Source of the DNA: Paludibacter sp.
GTDB lineage: Bacteria; Bacteroidota; Bacteroidia; Bacteroidales; Paludibacteraceae
Assembly: GCA_028710415.1 (NCBI GenBank)
Contig: JAQTUE010000005.1
Location: forward strand, 186,001-250,000
Direction of reading: 5' to 3'
Length of the DNA stretch: 64,000 nucleotides
Part shown: positions 27,525-35,180 of the stretch, one piece after another
Numbering within the stretch: position 1 is the first letter of the stretch
Layout of the letters: every line of letters starts with the position of its first letter
Translations under genes and position numbers: made by a program
Notes under the pieces: generated by a model
Database searches by the model: none
What the model was told of the DNA's origin: nothing
The model's input: the letters and a program-made list of their open reading frames with translations, nothing else

Positions 27525-28892
27525 ATGGCTGTTGTAGTAATTTTGCCAAAACAAGGGCAATCAGTTGAAAGTTGTATTATCACTGAAATCAAAAAGAAAA
27601 AAGGCGAATCCGTTAAGAAAGGCGAAGTGTTATTCTCTTACGAAACTGATAAAGCTTCCTTTGAAGAAGAATCACCTGTTGATGGTGTTGTCCTGGAATG
27701 TTTTTACAACGATGGTGACGAAGTGCCCGTATTGCTTAATATGATGGTCATCGGTCAACCCGGAGAAGATTATTCTGCGTTGTTAGGAGAAGAGGTAAGA
27801 GGTAAGGAGCAAGAGGTAAGCAACAAGGAGCAAGAGGTAAGAGGTAAGGAGCAAGTAACTGTAAAAGCAGAAACTAGTCAACCAATAAACCAATCAACCA
27901 ATCAACCAGTCAGCCAATTAACCAATCAACCTTCATCTTTCGTGTCGCCAAGGGCTAAGAACCTGGCTGAGAAGGAAGCTGTTGAAGCAACCCAATTGAC
28001 CGGCACGGGCCCTAAAGGACGTGTGATTGAAAAAGACGTATTGGCTGCACTGGAGAATCGTCCAAAGATGACCCCACTGGCAAAGCAAATTGCTGCACAG
28101 GAAGGTGTCCAACCACAAGGTACAGGATCAGGTTTAGCCGGAACTGCAAAATCCACTGATCTGATTCCTATGTCTAATACGGTGTACGGAATTGATTACG
28201 AAGACAAGAAGATCTCAAATATGCGGAAGCTTATTGCGAAAGCAATGCATTCTTCCCTGCAGAATTCAGCCCAATTGACCCACCATTTAGGAGCTGATGC
28301 GCGCCGGATGATGGAACTGCGTAAGAAAGTAAAGAAAGCCATGGAAGCCGGTACCCTGACTACCAATATCACTATCAACGATATGGTTTGTTTTGCTGTG
28401 ATCAAGGCCTTGAAGAAATTCCCGAATGTAAACTCCCATTTCCTGAACGACACGATGCGTTTATTCAACAAGGTGCATTTAGCATTGGCAGTGGATACCG
28501 AACGGGGTTTGATGGTGCCGGTAGTACGCAATGCTGACGACCTGTCCATTATAGGTTTGGCGAATCAGTTTAAGGAAATTGCCAATGGTTGCCGTAAAGG
28601 TGGTATTGCCCCTGAATTGCTGGCAGCTGAAGCAGGTACCTTCACAGTATCCAACCTGGGTAATTACGGGGTGGAAATGTTTACTCCGGTGATTAACCTG
28701 CCACAGACAGCTATCCTGGGAGTAAATACTATTATCCCACGACCTAAAGATTTAGGTGATGGCGTATATGCTTTCGTGCCTTATATCGGATTAAGCCTGA
28801 CTTACGACCACCGCGCCTTGGATGGTGGCGAAGCAACCCGCTTTTTGAAACAGATTGCCATAGAGATTGAGACGCTGGAGATAGAATTTTAA
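27525..28892 (+). CDS. 2-oxoacid dehydrogenase E2 (dihydrolipoamide acyltransferase)
   Basis: Core subunit of a lipoyl 2-oxoacid dehydrogenase: transfers the acyl group from E1 to CoA. Domains: lipoyl domain residues 1-85 with the attachment Lys in SYETDKASFEEE; linker about 87-140; E1/E3-binding domain about 142-182 (SPRAKNLAEKEAVEATQLTG); catalytic domain about 215-455 ending in LTYDHRALDGGEATRFLKQI, the HxxxDG active site. The linker is odd: it is built from two intergenic repeat families read in frame (EVRGKEQ units, then NQPINQST-like units). E3 and E1 genes follow, and a lipoate ligase lies 11 kb downstream in the same cluster. Confidence 0.93.
   Translation: MAVVVILPKQGQSVESCIITEIKKKKGESVKKGEVLFSYETDKASFEEESPVDGVVLECFYNDGDEVPVLLNMMVIGQPGEDYSALLGEEVRGKEQEVSNKEQEVRGKEQVTVKAETSQPINQSTNQPVSQLTNQPSSFVSPRAKNLAEKEAVEATQLTGTGPKGRVIEKDVLAALENRPKMTPLAKQIAAQEGVQPQGTGSGLAGTAKSTDLIPMSNTVYGIDYEDKKISNMRKLIAKAMHSSLQNSAQLTHHLGADARRMMELRKKVKKAMEAGTLTTNITINDMVCFAVIKALKKFPNVNSHFLNDTMRLFNKVHLALAVDTERGLMVPVVRNADDLSIIGLANQFKEIANGCRKGGIAPELLAAEAGTFTVSNLGNYGVEMFTPVINLPQTAILGVNTIIPRPKDLGDGVYAFVPYIGLSLTYDHRALDGGEATRFLKQIAIEIETLEIEF
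27789..27931 (+). repeat. Two intergenic repeat families in the E2 linker
   Basis: 27789-27857 is AGAGGTAAG-GAGCA repeated, encoding EEVRGKEQ units. 27877-27931 is CAACCAATMAACC repeated, encoding QPINQSTNQP-type residues. Outside genes the first family occurs at 37138 and 37258, the second at 25396 and elsewhere. Confidence 0.9.
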
Positions 28893-28897
28893 GAGAG

Positions 28898-29016
28898 AAC
28901 CCCTAACCCCTAAAGGGGGATAAGAGTCTGATTAATAGATTTGACTGGGTGTAGGAATAAATATAATAAAATAATAAAAACTAAGTAATCCAGTTCCCCT
29001 TTAGGGGTTAGGGGTT
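28898..29016. repeat. MITE-like element with 23-base terminal inverted repeats
   Basis: AACCCCTAACCCCTAAAGGGGGA (28898-28920) has its inverse at 28994-29016 with one mismatch, with AT-rich sequence between. It fills almost the whole gap from the E2 stop to the E3 start. The same arms, perfectly paired, fill the 34991-35139 gap, and single arms occur at about 30680 and 33184. Confidence 0.8.
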
Positions 29017-29041
29017 GTCTTTTTTAATAATACATGTATCA

Positions 29042-30394
29042 ATGTACGATTTAATTATAATAGGCGGAGGTCCCGCAGGATATGTAGCAGCAGAACGGGC
29101 AGGTCATAAAGGACTCAGCGTTATTTTGTTTGAAAAGAAAAGCATGGGTGGGGTTTGTCTGAACGAAGGCTGTATTCCCACAAAAACGATGCTTTACAGT
29201 GCAAAGACTTACGAGAATGCTTTGCATGGCGATAAATACGGTGTGTTTGGTGATAATATCCGTTTTGATTACGGAAAAATCGTTGCCCGCAAGAATAAAA
29301 TTGTCCGCAAACTGGTGGCAGGTGTCGAAAGTAAAATGAAACAACACCATGTTACAGTCATTAAGGGTGAAGCCATGATTCAGGGACGCACTTCCCAGGG
29401 CGTGGAAGTAACCTGCAATGGTGAATTGTATCTGGGGGCAAATTTGTTGATCTGTACAGGTTCTGAAGCATTTGTTCCACCGATTCCGGGTCTGGCCGAA
29501 TCAGGAGAACTTATCCTTACAAACCGTGAAATACTGGACCTGAAAGAACAACCCCAATCACTGGTGATTATTGGTGGTGGTGTTATCGGGATGGAATTTG
29601 CAAGCCTGTATAACAGCCTGGGATCGAAAGTAACCGTCATTGAAATGCTCCCTGAGATCCTTGGGAATAATGATTTTGAAATATCTGCCATGCTCCGTGA
29701 TATTTACGGGAAGAAAGGCATTGAATTTTATCTTCAGGCGAAAGTCGTCAAGGTAGAAGGAAATAAAGTATTCTTCGAAAAGGATGGTAAGACCGATTCG
29801 GTAGCAGGAGATAAAATTCTGGTCAGTGTTGGTCGCAGGGCTATCACGAAAGGCTTCGGGTTGGAAAATCTGAATGTGGAGATCTTTAAAGGTGGTATCA
29901 AGACGGACGAAAAAATGCGTACCAATGTACCGAATGTATTTGCTGCCGGTGATGTGACAGGATTTTCCCTGTTGGCACATACTGCCAGTCGCGAAGGCGA
30001 AGTGGTGGTAAATAACCTGACCGGAAAGTCTGATGTAATGCGTTACAATGCCATTCCGGGTGTCGTCTATACCAATCCGGAAGTAGCAGGGGTAGGGGAA
30101 ACTGAAGAATCGGCCAAAGCAAAAGGGATTGCATTTAAAGTATCCAAATTACCAATGGCATATGCCGGAAGGTTTATAGCCGAGAATGAAGGTGGCAGTG
30201 GAATTTGCAAAGTACTGGTCGGTGAAAAATACAATGAAGTGATTGGTGTCCATATGCTTGGGAATCCATGCAGTGAAATCATTTACGGTGCCTGTATGGC
30301 CATTGAACAGGAAATGACTCTTGCTGAAATGCAGGAAGTGGTATTCCCACACCCAACAGTCAGTGAGATATTTAAAGAAGTAATATTTTCATGA
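29042..30394 (+). CDS. lpdA: Dihydrolipoyl dehydrogenase (E3)
   Basis: Re-oxidises the dihydrolipoyl arm of E2 with FAD and NAD. Start taken at MYDLIIIGGGPAGY (29042), since the nine residues upstream come from the repeat arm. FAD motif GGGPAG at the N-terminus, redox disulfide GVCLNEGCIPTK, NAD motif IIGGGVIGME near residue 170, VFAAGDV, and the C-terminal dimer motif HPTVSEIFKE with the catalytic His-Glu. The length of 450 is normal. It lies between E2 and E1 genes. Confidence 0.95.
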   Translation: MYDLIIIGGGPAGYVAAERAGHKGLSVILFEKKSMGGVCLNEGCIPTKTMLYSAKTYENALHGDKYGVFGDNIRFDYGKIVARKNKIVRKLVAGVESKMKQHHVTVIKGEAMIQGRTSQGVEVTCNGELYLGANLLICTGSEAFVPPIPGLAESGELILTNREILDLKEQPQSLVIIGGGVIGMEFASLYNSLGSKVTVIEMLPEILGNNDFEISAMLRDIYGKKGIEFYLQAKVVKVEGNKVFFEKDGKTDSVAGDKILVSVGRRAITKGFGLENLNVEIFKGGIKTDEKMRTNVPNVFAAGDVTGFSLLAHTASREGEVVVNNLTGKSDVMRYNAIPGVVYTNPEVAGVGETEESAKAKGIAFKVSKLPMAYAGRFIAENEGGSGICKVLVGEKYNEVIGVHMLGNPCSEIIYGACMAIEQEMTLAEMQEVVFPHPTVSEIFKEVIFS

Positions 30395-30715
30395 ACCCTA
30401 CAACCCCAAATCCTTAATGCTGACAAGCCTGAATTAAGAATAGAACGCTGATCAACGCTGATTTGGCGGATTAAAAAACGGATATGAAAAATACTTCGTA
30501 TTTTGATTTTAATACCAAACATGGACAAGTCCGAATTTATGAGTTTGAGGTAAATTATGCAATTTTGTGTCAGGAAATAAAATAATTTGAGAGTCAAGAT
30601 ATTAAAAGAGAACTAATCATATCTTGTATTTTACTCTTTTTTGAAATAGAAATAATATAAAACAATACTAACCACTCTTACCCCCCTTTAGGGGTTGGGG
30701 GTCATATTTAAAACC
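30395..30715. other. Gap between E3 and E1 genes
   Basis: No gene. It holds a hairpin, CAAGATAT (30595-30602) with ATATCTTG (30619-30626), flanked by GAGT and ACTC. Near the E1 start it has a single CCCCTTTAGGGG-type arm (about 30680-30701) matching the terminal repeats at 28898 and 34991. Confidence 0.65.
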
Positions 30716-33175
30716 ATGCCAAAAGTACAGCACATTGATCCGGCAGATAAACGCAAACCGGGTTTTGTGGAATTTCAACCGATTCCAGTAAATCAATATC
30801 AGAAAACCGTTAAAGACGAAAAAGGTAACTTCACAAACGAAGAATTCAAAGCGATCTACCATGATATGGTGTTGATCCGTGAGTTTGAAACGATGATCAA
30901 CCTGATCAAAACAGTAGGTGCCTATAACGGAACATCGTACAACCACCCGGGTCCGGCTCACTTGTCCATTGGACAGGAATCAGCTGCAGTAGGTATGGCG
31001 TGGACATTGACCGTTGATGACTTTATCTTTGGTAGCCACCGTAGCCACGGAGAAATCCTGGCTAAAGGGATGAGCGCTATCCACCAATCCGATGATAAAT
31101 ACCTGTCGGAAGTTATGGATAGTTTCTTTGATGGTGCCGTCGTGAATGTGGTTAAGAAAGATTTTAAAGGCACGACCAAAGAACTGGCCCGCCGCTTTCT
31201 GGTATACGGTACACTGGCTGAGATTTTTGCACGTGTAACAGGCTTTAACCGTGGATTGGGTGGATCGATGCATGCATTCTTTACCCCATTTGGAGTATAT
31301 CCTAACAATGCACTGGTAGGTGGTTCAGGAGATATTGCTGTTGGTGCAGCTTTATACAAAAAAGTAAACCGTAAAAAGGGTCTGGTTGTTGCCAATATCG
31401 GTGATGCTTCCCTGGCTTGCGGTCCGGTATGGGAAGGTATTACCTTTGCGGCCATGGATCAATTCAAACAACTTTGGGAAGGTGATATGCAGGGTGGATT
31501 GCCTGTGATTATCAATATTATGAACAACCAGTACGGCATGGGTGGTCAAACCTGTGGTGAAACAATGGGCTATGATGTCGCTGCACGTATTGGTGCCGGT
31601 GTAAACCCTGAACAAATGCATGCCGAACGTGTTGACGGTTATAATCCACTGGCTGTGATTGATGCTTACAAACGTAAACGTGTTATCCTGGAAGAAAAAA
31701 GAGGCCCGGTATTGTTGGATGTATTGACTTACCGTTACAGTGGACACTCACCTTCGGATGCTTCTTCGTACCGCTCGAAGGAAGAAGTGGAAGCATGGGA
31801 ATCACAGGATTGTATTGCCTCCTTTGGAAAACAATTGATTGAAGCAGGTGAAGCAACTCAGGCTGATCTGGATGCAACATGGACTGATGTAAAAGCATTG
31901 GTGTATGATATGTTTCTGAAATCAATCGACGAAGAACTTTCACCACGCATGACCAATGCCCAGGTAATCGGGGATATGATGTTCTCAAACGGATCGGTAG
32001 ATTCATTCTCAACCGCTGTACCTGATGTTTTGATGCCATTGGCAGACAATTCACGGGTAAAGAAAATTGCAGCCAAAGAACGCTTTGCATTCGATGCTGA
32101 TGGTAAACCTTTCAGTAAAATGAAGCAATTCCAGCTGCGTGATGGTATCTTTGAAGCAATGATGCACCGTTTTTACCAGGATGCATCCTTAGTGGCTTAC
32201 GGGGAAGAAAACCGCGACTGGGGAGGTGCCTTTGCTGTTTATGGTGGCATGACAGAAGCTTTGCCTTATCACCGCTTGTTTAACTCGCCTATTTCGGAAG
32301 CATCCATCGTCGGTACAGCCATTGGGTATGCCATGTGCGGTGGACGTGTAGTGCCAGAAATCATGTATTGTGACTTCCTGGGCCGTTGCGGTGATGAAGT
32401 TTTCAATCAAATGCCTAAATGGCAAGCTATGAGTGGTAATGTATTGAAAATGCCGGTTACCTTGCGTGTTTCGGTAGGTTCAAAATATGGTGCACAACAT
32501 TCCCAGGACTGGACTTCATTAGTAACACAGATTCCGGGTATCAAAGTGTGTTTCCCGGTAACGCCATATGATGCTAAAGGGTTGATGAACTCAGCTTTGC
32601 AAGGAACTGATCCCGTGGTTTATTTCGAAAGCCAACGTATCTATGAAATCGGGGAACAATTCCATAAAGGCGGTGTACCTGAAGGATATTACGAAATTCC
32701 ATTTGGTGAACCTGATGTAAAAAAAGAAGGAAAAGATATTACGTTCCTGACTGTTGGACATACCCTTTATCCGGCATTGACTGCAGCTAAAGAATTGGAA
32801 GAAAAATACGGATTGTCGGCAGAAGTGATTGATGCCCGTTCTTTGGTTCCATTTAATTACGAACAGGTAATTGCTTCCGTCAAGAAAACAGGTAAAATTA
32901 TTATTGCAGGTGATGCTTGTGCGCGAGGTTCATTCCTGAATGACTTTGCTGCAAATGTGAGTACCCTTTGTTTTGACTACCTGGATGCACCGGTTTGTGT
33001 GTTGGGTTCAAGGAACTGGATTACACCGGCCTTTGAGTTGGAAGATTCATTCTTCCCACAACCAAGCTGGTTCCTGGATATGATCAATGAACGAATTCAA
33101 CCTCTCGCAGGTTATATCTCCGGTCAGAACTTTACGGATGCTGAATTTATCCGTCGATCAAAAATGGGAGTGTAA
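30716..33175 (+). CDS. 2-oxoacid dehydrogenase E1, alpha and beta fused
   Basis: Thiamine-diphosphate enzyme that decarboxylates the 2-oxoacid and passes the acyl group to lipoyl-E2. Start is MPKVQHIDPAD (30716). An E1 alpha part spans about residues 40-400 with the cofactor motif GDASLACGPVWEG then IMNNQYGMGGQ and SGHSPSDASSYR. An E1 beta part spans about 480-819 with a transketolase-like pyrimidine domain (GEENRDWGG, SPISEASIVGTAIGYAM) and a C-terminal domain. Fused E1 proteins occur in Bacteroidota. The substrate is not evident from sequence: pyruvate, branched-chain oxoacids or an oxoacid from deoxysugar breakdown are open. Confidence 0.9.
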   Translation: MPKVQHIDPADKRKPGFVEFQPIPVNQYQKTVKDEKGNFTNEEFKAIYHDMVLIREFETMINLIKTVGAYNGTSYNHPGPAHLSIGQESAAVGMAWTLTVDDFIFGSHRSHGEILAKGMSAIHQSDDKYLSEVMDSFFDGAVVNVVKKDFKGTTKELARRFLVYGTLAEIFARVTGFNRGLGGSMHAFFTPFGVYPNNALVGGSGDIAVGAALYKKVNRKKGLVVANIGDASLACGPVWEGITFAAMDQFKQLWEGDMQGGLPVIINIMNNQYGMGGQTCGETMGYDVAARIGAGVNPEQMHAERVDGYNPLAVIDAYKRKRVILEEKRGPVLLDVLTYRYSGHSPSDASSYRSKEEVEAWESQDCIASFGKQLIEAGEATQADLDATWTDVKALVYDMFLKSIDEELSPRMTNAQVIGDMMFSNGSVDSFSTAVPDVLMPLADNSRVKKIAAKERFAFDADGKPFSKMKQFQLRDGIFEAMMHRFYQDASLVAYGEENRDWGGAFAVYGGMTEALPYHRLFNSPISEASIVGTAIGYAMCGGRVVPEIMYCDFLGRCGDEVFNQMPKWQAMSGNVLKMPVTLRVSVGSKYGAQHSQDWTSLVTQIPGIKVCFPVTPYDAKGLMNSALQGTDPVVYFESQRIYEIGEQFHKGGVPEGYYEIPFGEPDVKKEGKDITFLTVGHTLYPALTAAKELEEKYGLSAEVIDARSLVPFNYEQVIASVKKTGKIIIAGDACARGSFLNDFAANVSTLCFDYLDAPVCVLGSRNWITPAFELEDSFFPQPSWFLDMINERIQPLAGYISGQNFTDAEFIRRSKMGV

Positions 33176-33208
33176 AAACACCTGGCCTCTAAAGGGGAAT
33201 AATAAACG

Positions 33209-33256
33209 CTAAGGCACTAAAGGCACAAAGAAACATTGAGTATTTTAGTGCCTTAG
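33209..33256 (+). terminator. Hairpin downstream of E1
   Basis: Perfect 13-base inverted repeat CTAAGGCACTAAA / TTTAGTGCCTTAG with a 22-base loop, 34 bases after the E1 stop. The following sequence TATTTGTTTC is only mildly T-rich, so termination is possible but not sure. Confidence 0.5.
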
Positions 33257-33393
33257 TATTTGTTTCAAAATACTAACTCTTAGTTGTAGTTACAAGAAAA
33301 TGTTTTAAATTGGTTGCTGTCACAAACATAAGTAGTAGGAATAATTTATTGTTCTGTTTTATTTCTTGAAAAATACGACTAAAACAGTTTTTC

Positions 33394-33550
33394 TAAATAA
33401 GGGAATAAGGGTTTTAATATGGGAAAATTTGTTTTTTCTACGAAGGGTTAATGTCTAAATATAAGGGCTTTGAATTAAAAACCTTATTTTTGTTTTTTAC
33501 CCCTTAGTAGAAATATTAAACTAAAAAACTAACCCTTATTCCCTTATTTA
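33394..33550. repeat. Dispersed palindrome P3
   Basis: Outer arms TAAATAAGGGAATAAGGGTT (33394-33413) and its perfect 20-base inverse at 33531-33550. Inner arms are TTTCTACGAAGGGTTAA with TTTACCCCTTAGTAGAAA. It is the best preserved copy of the P1-P3 family. Confidence 0.85.
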
Positions 33551-33661
33551 AATAAAAATAATACGATATTATTTAGTTTCTGTTACTTAAATGGAGTATC
33601 AACTTTAAAATGAAAGTGAGTAGAAGTATAAAAGCATAACAAACACGGAAGGTAAGGGCAT

Positions 33662-33720
33662 AAAAAAACCCGGCTTCATCACCTGCATCTGATATCAGGG
33701 AGAGGAAGTACCGGGACGGC
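33662..33720 (-). ncRNA. Candidate small RNA with own promoter and terminator
   Basis: On the minus strand an ideal Bacteroidota promoter (TTG at 33752-33754, 19-base spacer, TATATTTG at 33725-33732) is followed, within about 60 bases, by a hairpin with CCCGG/CCGGG and CTTC/GAAG stems and a run of seven U. The predicted RNA is about 55-60 nucleotides and contains no credible reading frame. I do not recognise the family. The only other explanation, an upstream leader for a gene, fails because no minus-strand gene follows. Confidence 0.65.
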
Positions 33721-33724
33721 GATG

Positions 33725-33754
33725 CAAATATACAACAGAATAATGTGAATACAA
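33725..33754 (-). promoter_or_regulatory. Promoter of the candidate small RNA
   Basis: TATATTTG -7 box and TTG -33 element on the minus strand with a 19-base spacer. Confidence 0.7.
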
Positions 33755-33830
33755 TTGAAATTAGTAGTAGATAACTGAAAATAGAAACACCTTAGGACTA
33801 ATTGTCCCCTGAAAAATATAAAAAACACAC

Positions 33831-34985
33831 ATGAAAATCTCAAAAGTAAACGCACACCTTCACACCCCTTATTCATTCAGTGCATTTAAGGATGTAACCG
33901 ATGCCCTTGACAGGGCCGTTGCCGAAGACGTAAGAGTAGTGGGAATAAATGATTTTTACACTACTGCAGGCTATGAAGCGTGGGCTGCAGGATGTAAGGA
34001 ACGCGGCTTATATCCGTTGTTCAATATCGAATTTATCAGCCTGAATGAAGCCGACCAAAAAGCAGGCCTTCGGGTGAATGATCCCGGAAATCCGGGTCGT
34101 ACATACTTAAGCGGCAAAGGCTTGTCCTTTCCATTTAAACTGGCTGAACCGTTTGCCACGCAACTGGCTGATGTCAGTGCTGAAGCTAATGCACAGGTGG
34201 AAGCCATGTGTGGCAAGGTAAATGAAATACTTGTTGCCAGTAATGCCGGCTTTACATTAAACTTTGAGTGGATTAAAAACGAACTGACCAAAGGTTCCAT
34301 TCGCGAACGTCATCTGGCAAAAGCATTGCGTCTGAAAGTGTACGAAGCCTGCGAGAATAATGAAAGTAAAATACAGGAACTTTTCAATAAGCTGTTTGCA
34401 GGAAAAGAATTGAAATCTTCTGTTTCAGATATAGCTGGTGTTGAAAATGAAATACGCGGAAACCTGTTGAAAGCAGGAGGCGGAGCATTTGTTCCGGAAG
34501 ACCCGAAAGCCTTCCTGCCCATGAAAACTGTCTGCGATATTATTGTTGCTGCAGGCGGCATACCAACATATCCGTTTTTGGCTGATGATGCAAAAGGTGG
34601 TTATACTGACTTTGAAGGAGACCTGGAGAAAGTGGCACAGCAACTGACAGAAAGAGGTTTCCATTCAGTGGAATTTATCACCACCCGTAACGGAGTGGAA
34701 TTACTCGAGAAATATGTTTCTTATTTGCACGAACAGGGATTTGTCGTTACCTTTGGCAGTGAGCACAATACGCCTGCCATGGAACCTGTTGAACTTTTTG
34801 CACGGAACAGCACACCACTTACCGAACGGTTGATGCAAATCAATTACGAAGGAGCCTGTGTGGTAGCAGCTCATCAGCATTTGGTGGCACAAGGCCTGAG
34901 AGGGTATGTGGATGCCAACGGACAAGCTGACAGAAGCAAAAGGGCAGAGTTTATTAAGTTGGGGAATGAATTGATAAACCAATAG
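33831..34985 (+). CDS. PHP-domain metal-dependent phosphoesterase-like protein
   Basis: The N-terminus has the PHP motif HLHTPYSFSAF with the paired metal-binding His. VVGINDFYTTAGYEAW and a late FGSEHNTPAMEP supply further ligand residues. No signal peptide is present, so it is cytoplasmic. The family hydrolyses phosphate esters in many pathways, so substrate cannot be read from sequence. The neighbours (dehydrogenase complex, aldolases, medium-chain dehydrogenase) suggest a sugar phosphate. About 130 residues in the middle, from residue 90 to 220, are an insertion rich in charged helices that I cannot place. Confidence 0.8.
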   Translation: MKISKVNAHLHTPYSFSAFKDVTDALDRAVAEDVRVVGINDFYTTAGYEAWAAGCKERGLYPLFNIEFISLNEADQKAGLRVNDPGNPGRTYLSGKGLSFPFKLAEPFATQLADVSAEANAQVEAMCGKVNEILVASNAGFTLNFEWIKNELTKGSIRERHLAKALRLKVYEACENNESKIQELFNKLFAGKELKSSVSDIAGVENEIRGNLLKAGGGAFVPEDPKAFLPMKTVCDIIVAAGGIPTYPFLADDAKGGYTDFEGDLEKVAQQLTERGFHSVEFITTRNGVELLEKYVSYLHEQGFVVTFGSEHNTPAMEPVELFARNSTPLTERLMQINYEGACVVAAHQHLVAQGLRGYVDANGQADRSKRAEFIKLGNELINQ

Positions 34986-34990
34986 GAAAG

Positions 34991-35139
34991 AACCCCTAAC
35001 CCCTAAAGGGGAATTATGCAAGTCCGTCTACATAATCCCTTTTGACAGTAAGTTGATATAAATAAATTATAACAAAATACATTTTCCAACAAAACTCATA
35101 GACGAAAGTAACTCAGTTCCCCTTTAGGGGTTAGGGGTT
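34991..35139. repeat. MITE-like element, perfect 23-base terminal inverted repeats
   Basis: Arms AACCCCTAACCCCTAAAGG...(34991-35013) and the exact inverse at 35117-35139 enclose about 100 AT-rich bases. The bases inside the right arm (AAAGTAACTCAG) resemble those of the 28898 copy (CTAAGTAATCCAG), so both derive from one element. No transposase is inside. Confidence 0.85.
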
Positions 35140-35180
35140 CTTTCTCTTATAGTTGTTGATTATTTTATTAAATAGATCAT

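Larger units (their letters stand above)
33176..33830. other. Gap before the PHP gene: repeats and a small RNA
   Basis: No protein gene. From left: a remnant terminal repeat arm near 33184; a 13-base inverted repeat CTAAGGCACTAAA / TTTAGTGCCTTAG (33209-33256), perhaps an E1 terminator; palindrome P3 (33394-33550); and the small RNA with promoter at 33662-33754 on the minus strand. Confidence 0.75.

Noticed and set aside
33662..33720. Signal recognition particle RNA
   Set aside because: The predicted RNA is too short and lacks the conserved GGAA tetraloop and flanking loop bases, so only an unnamed small RNA is called.
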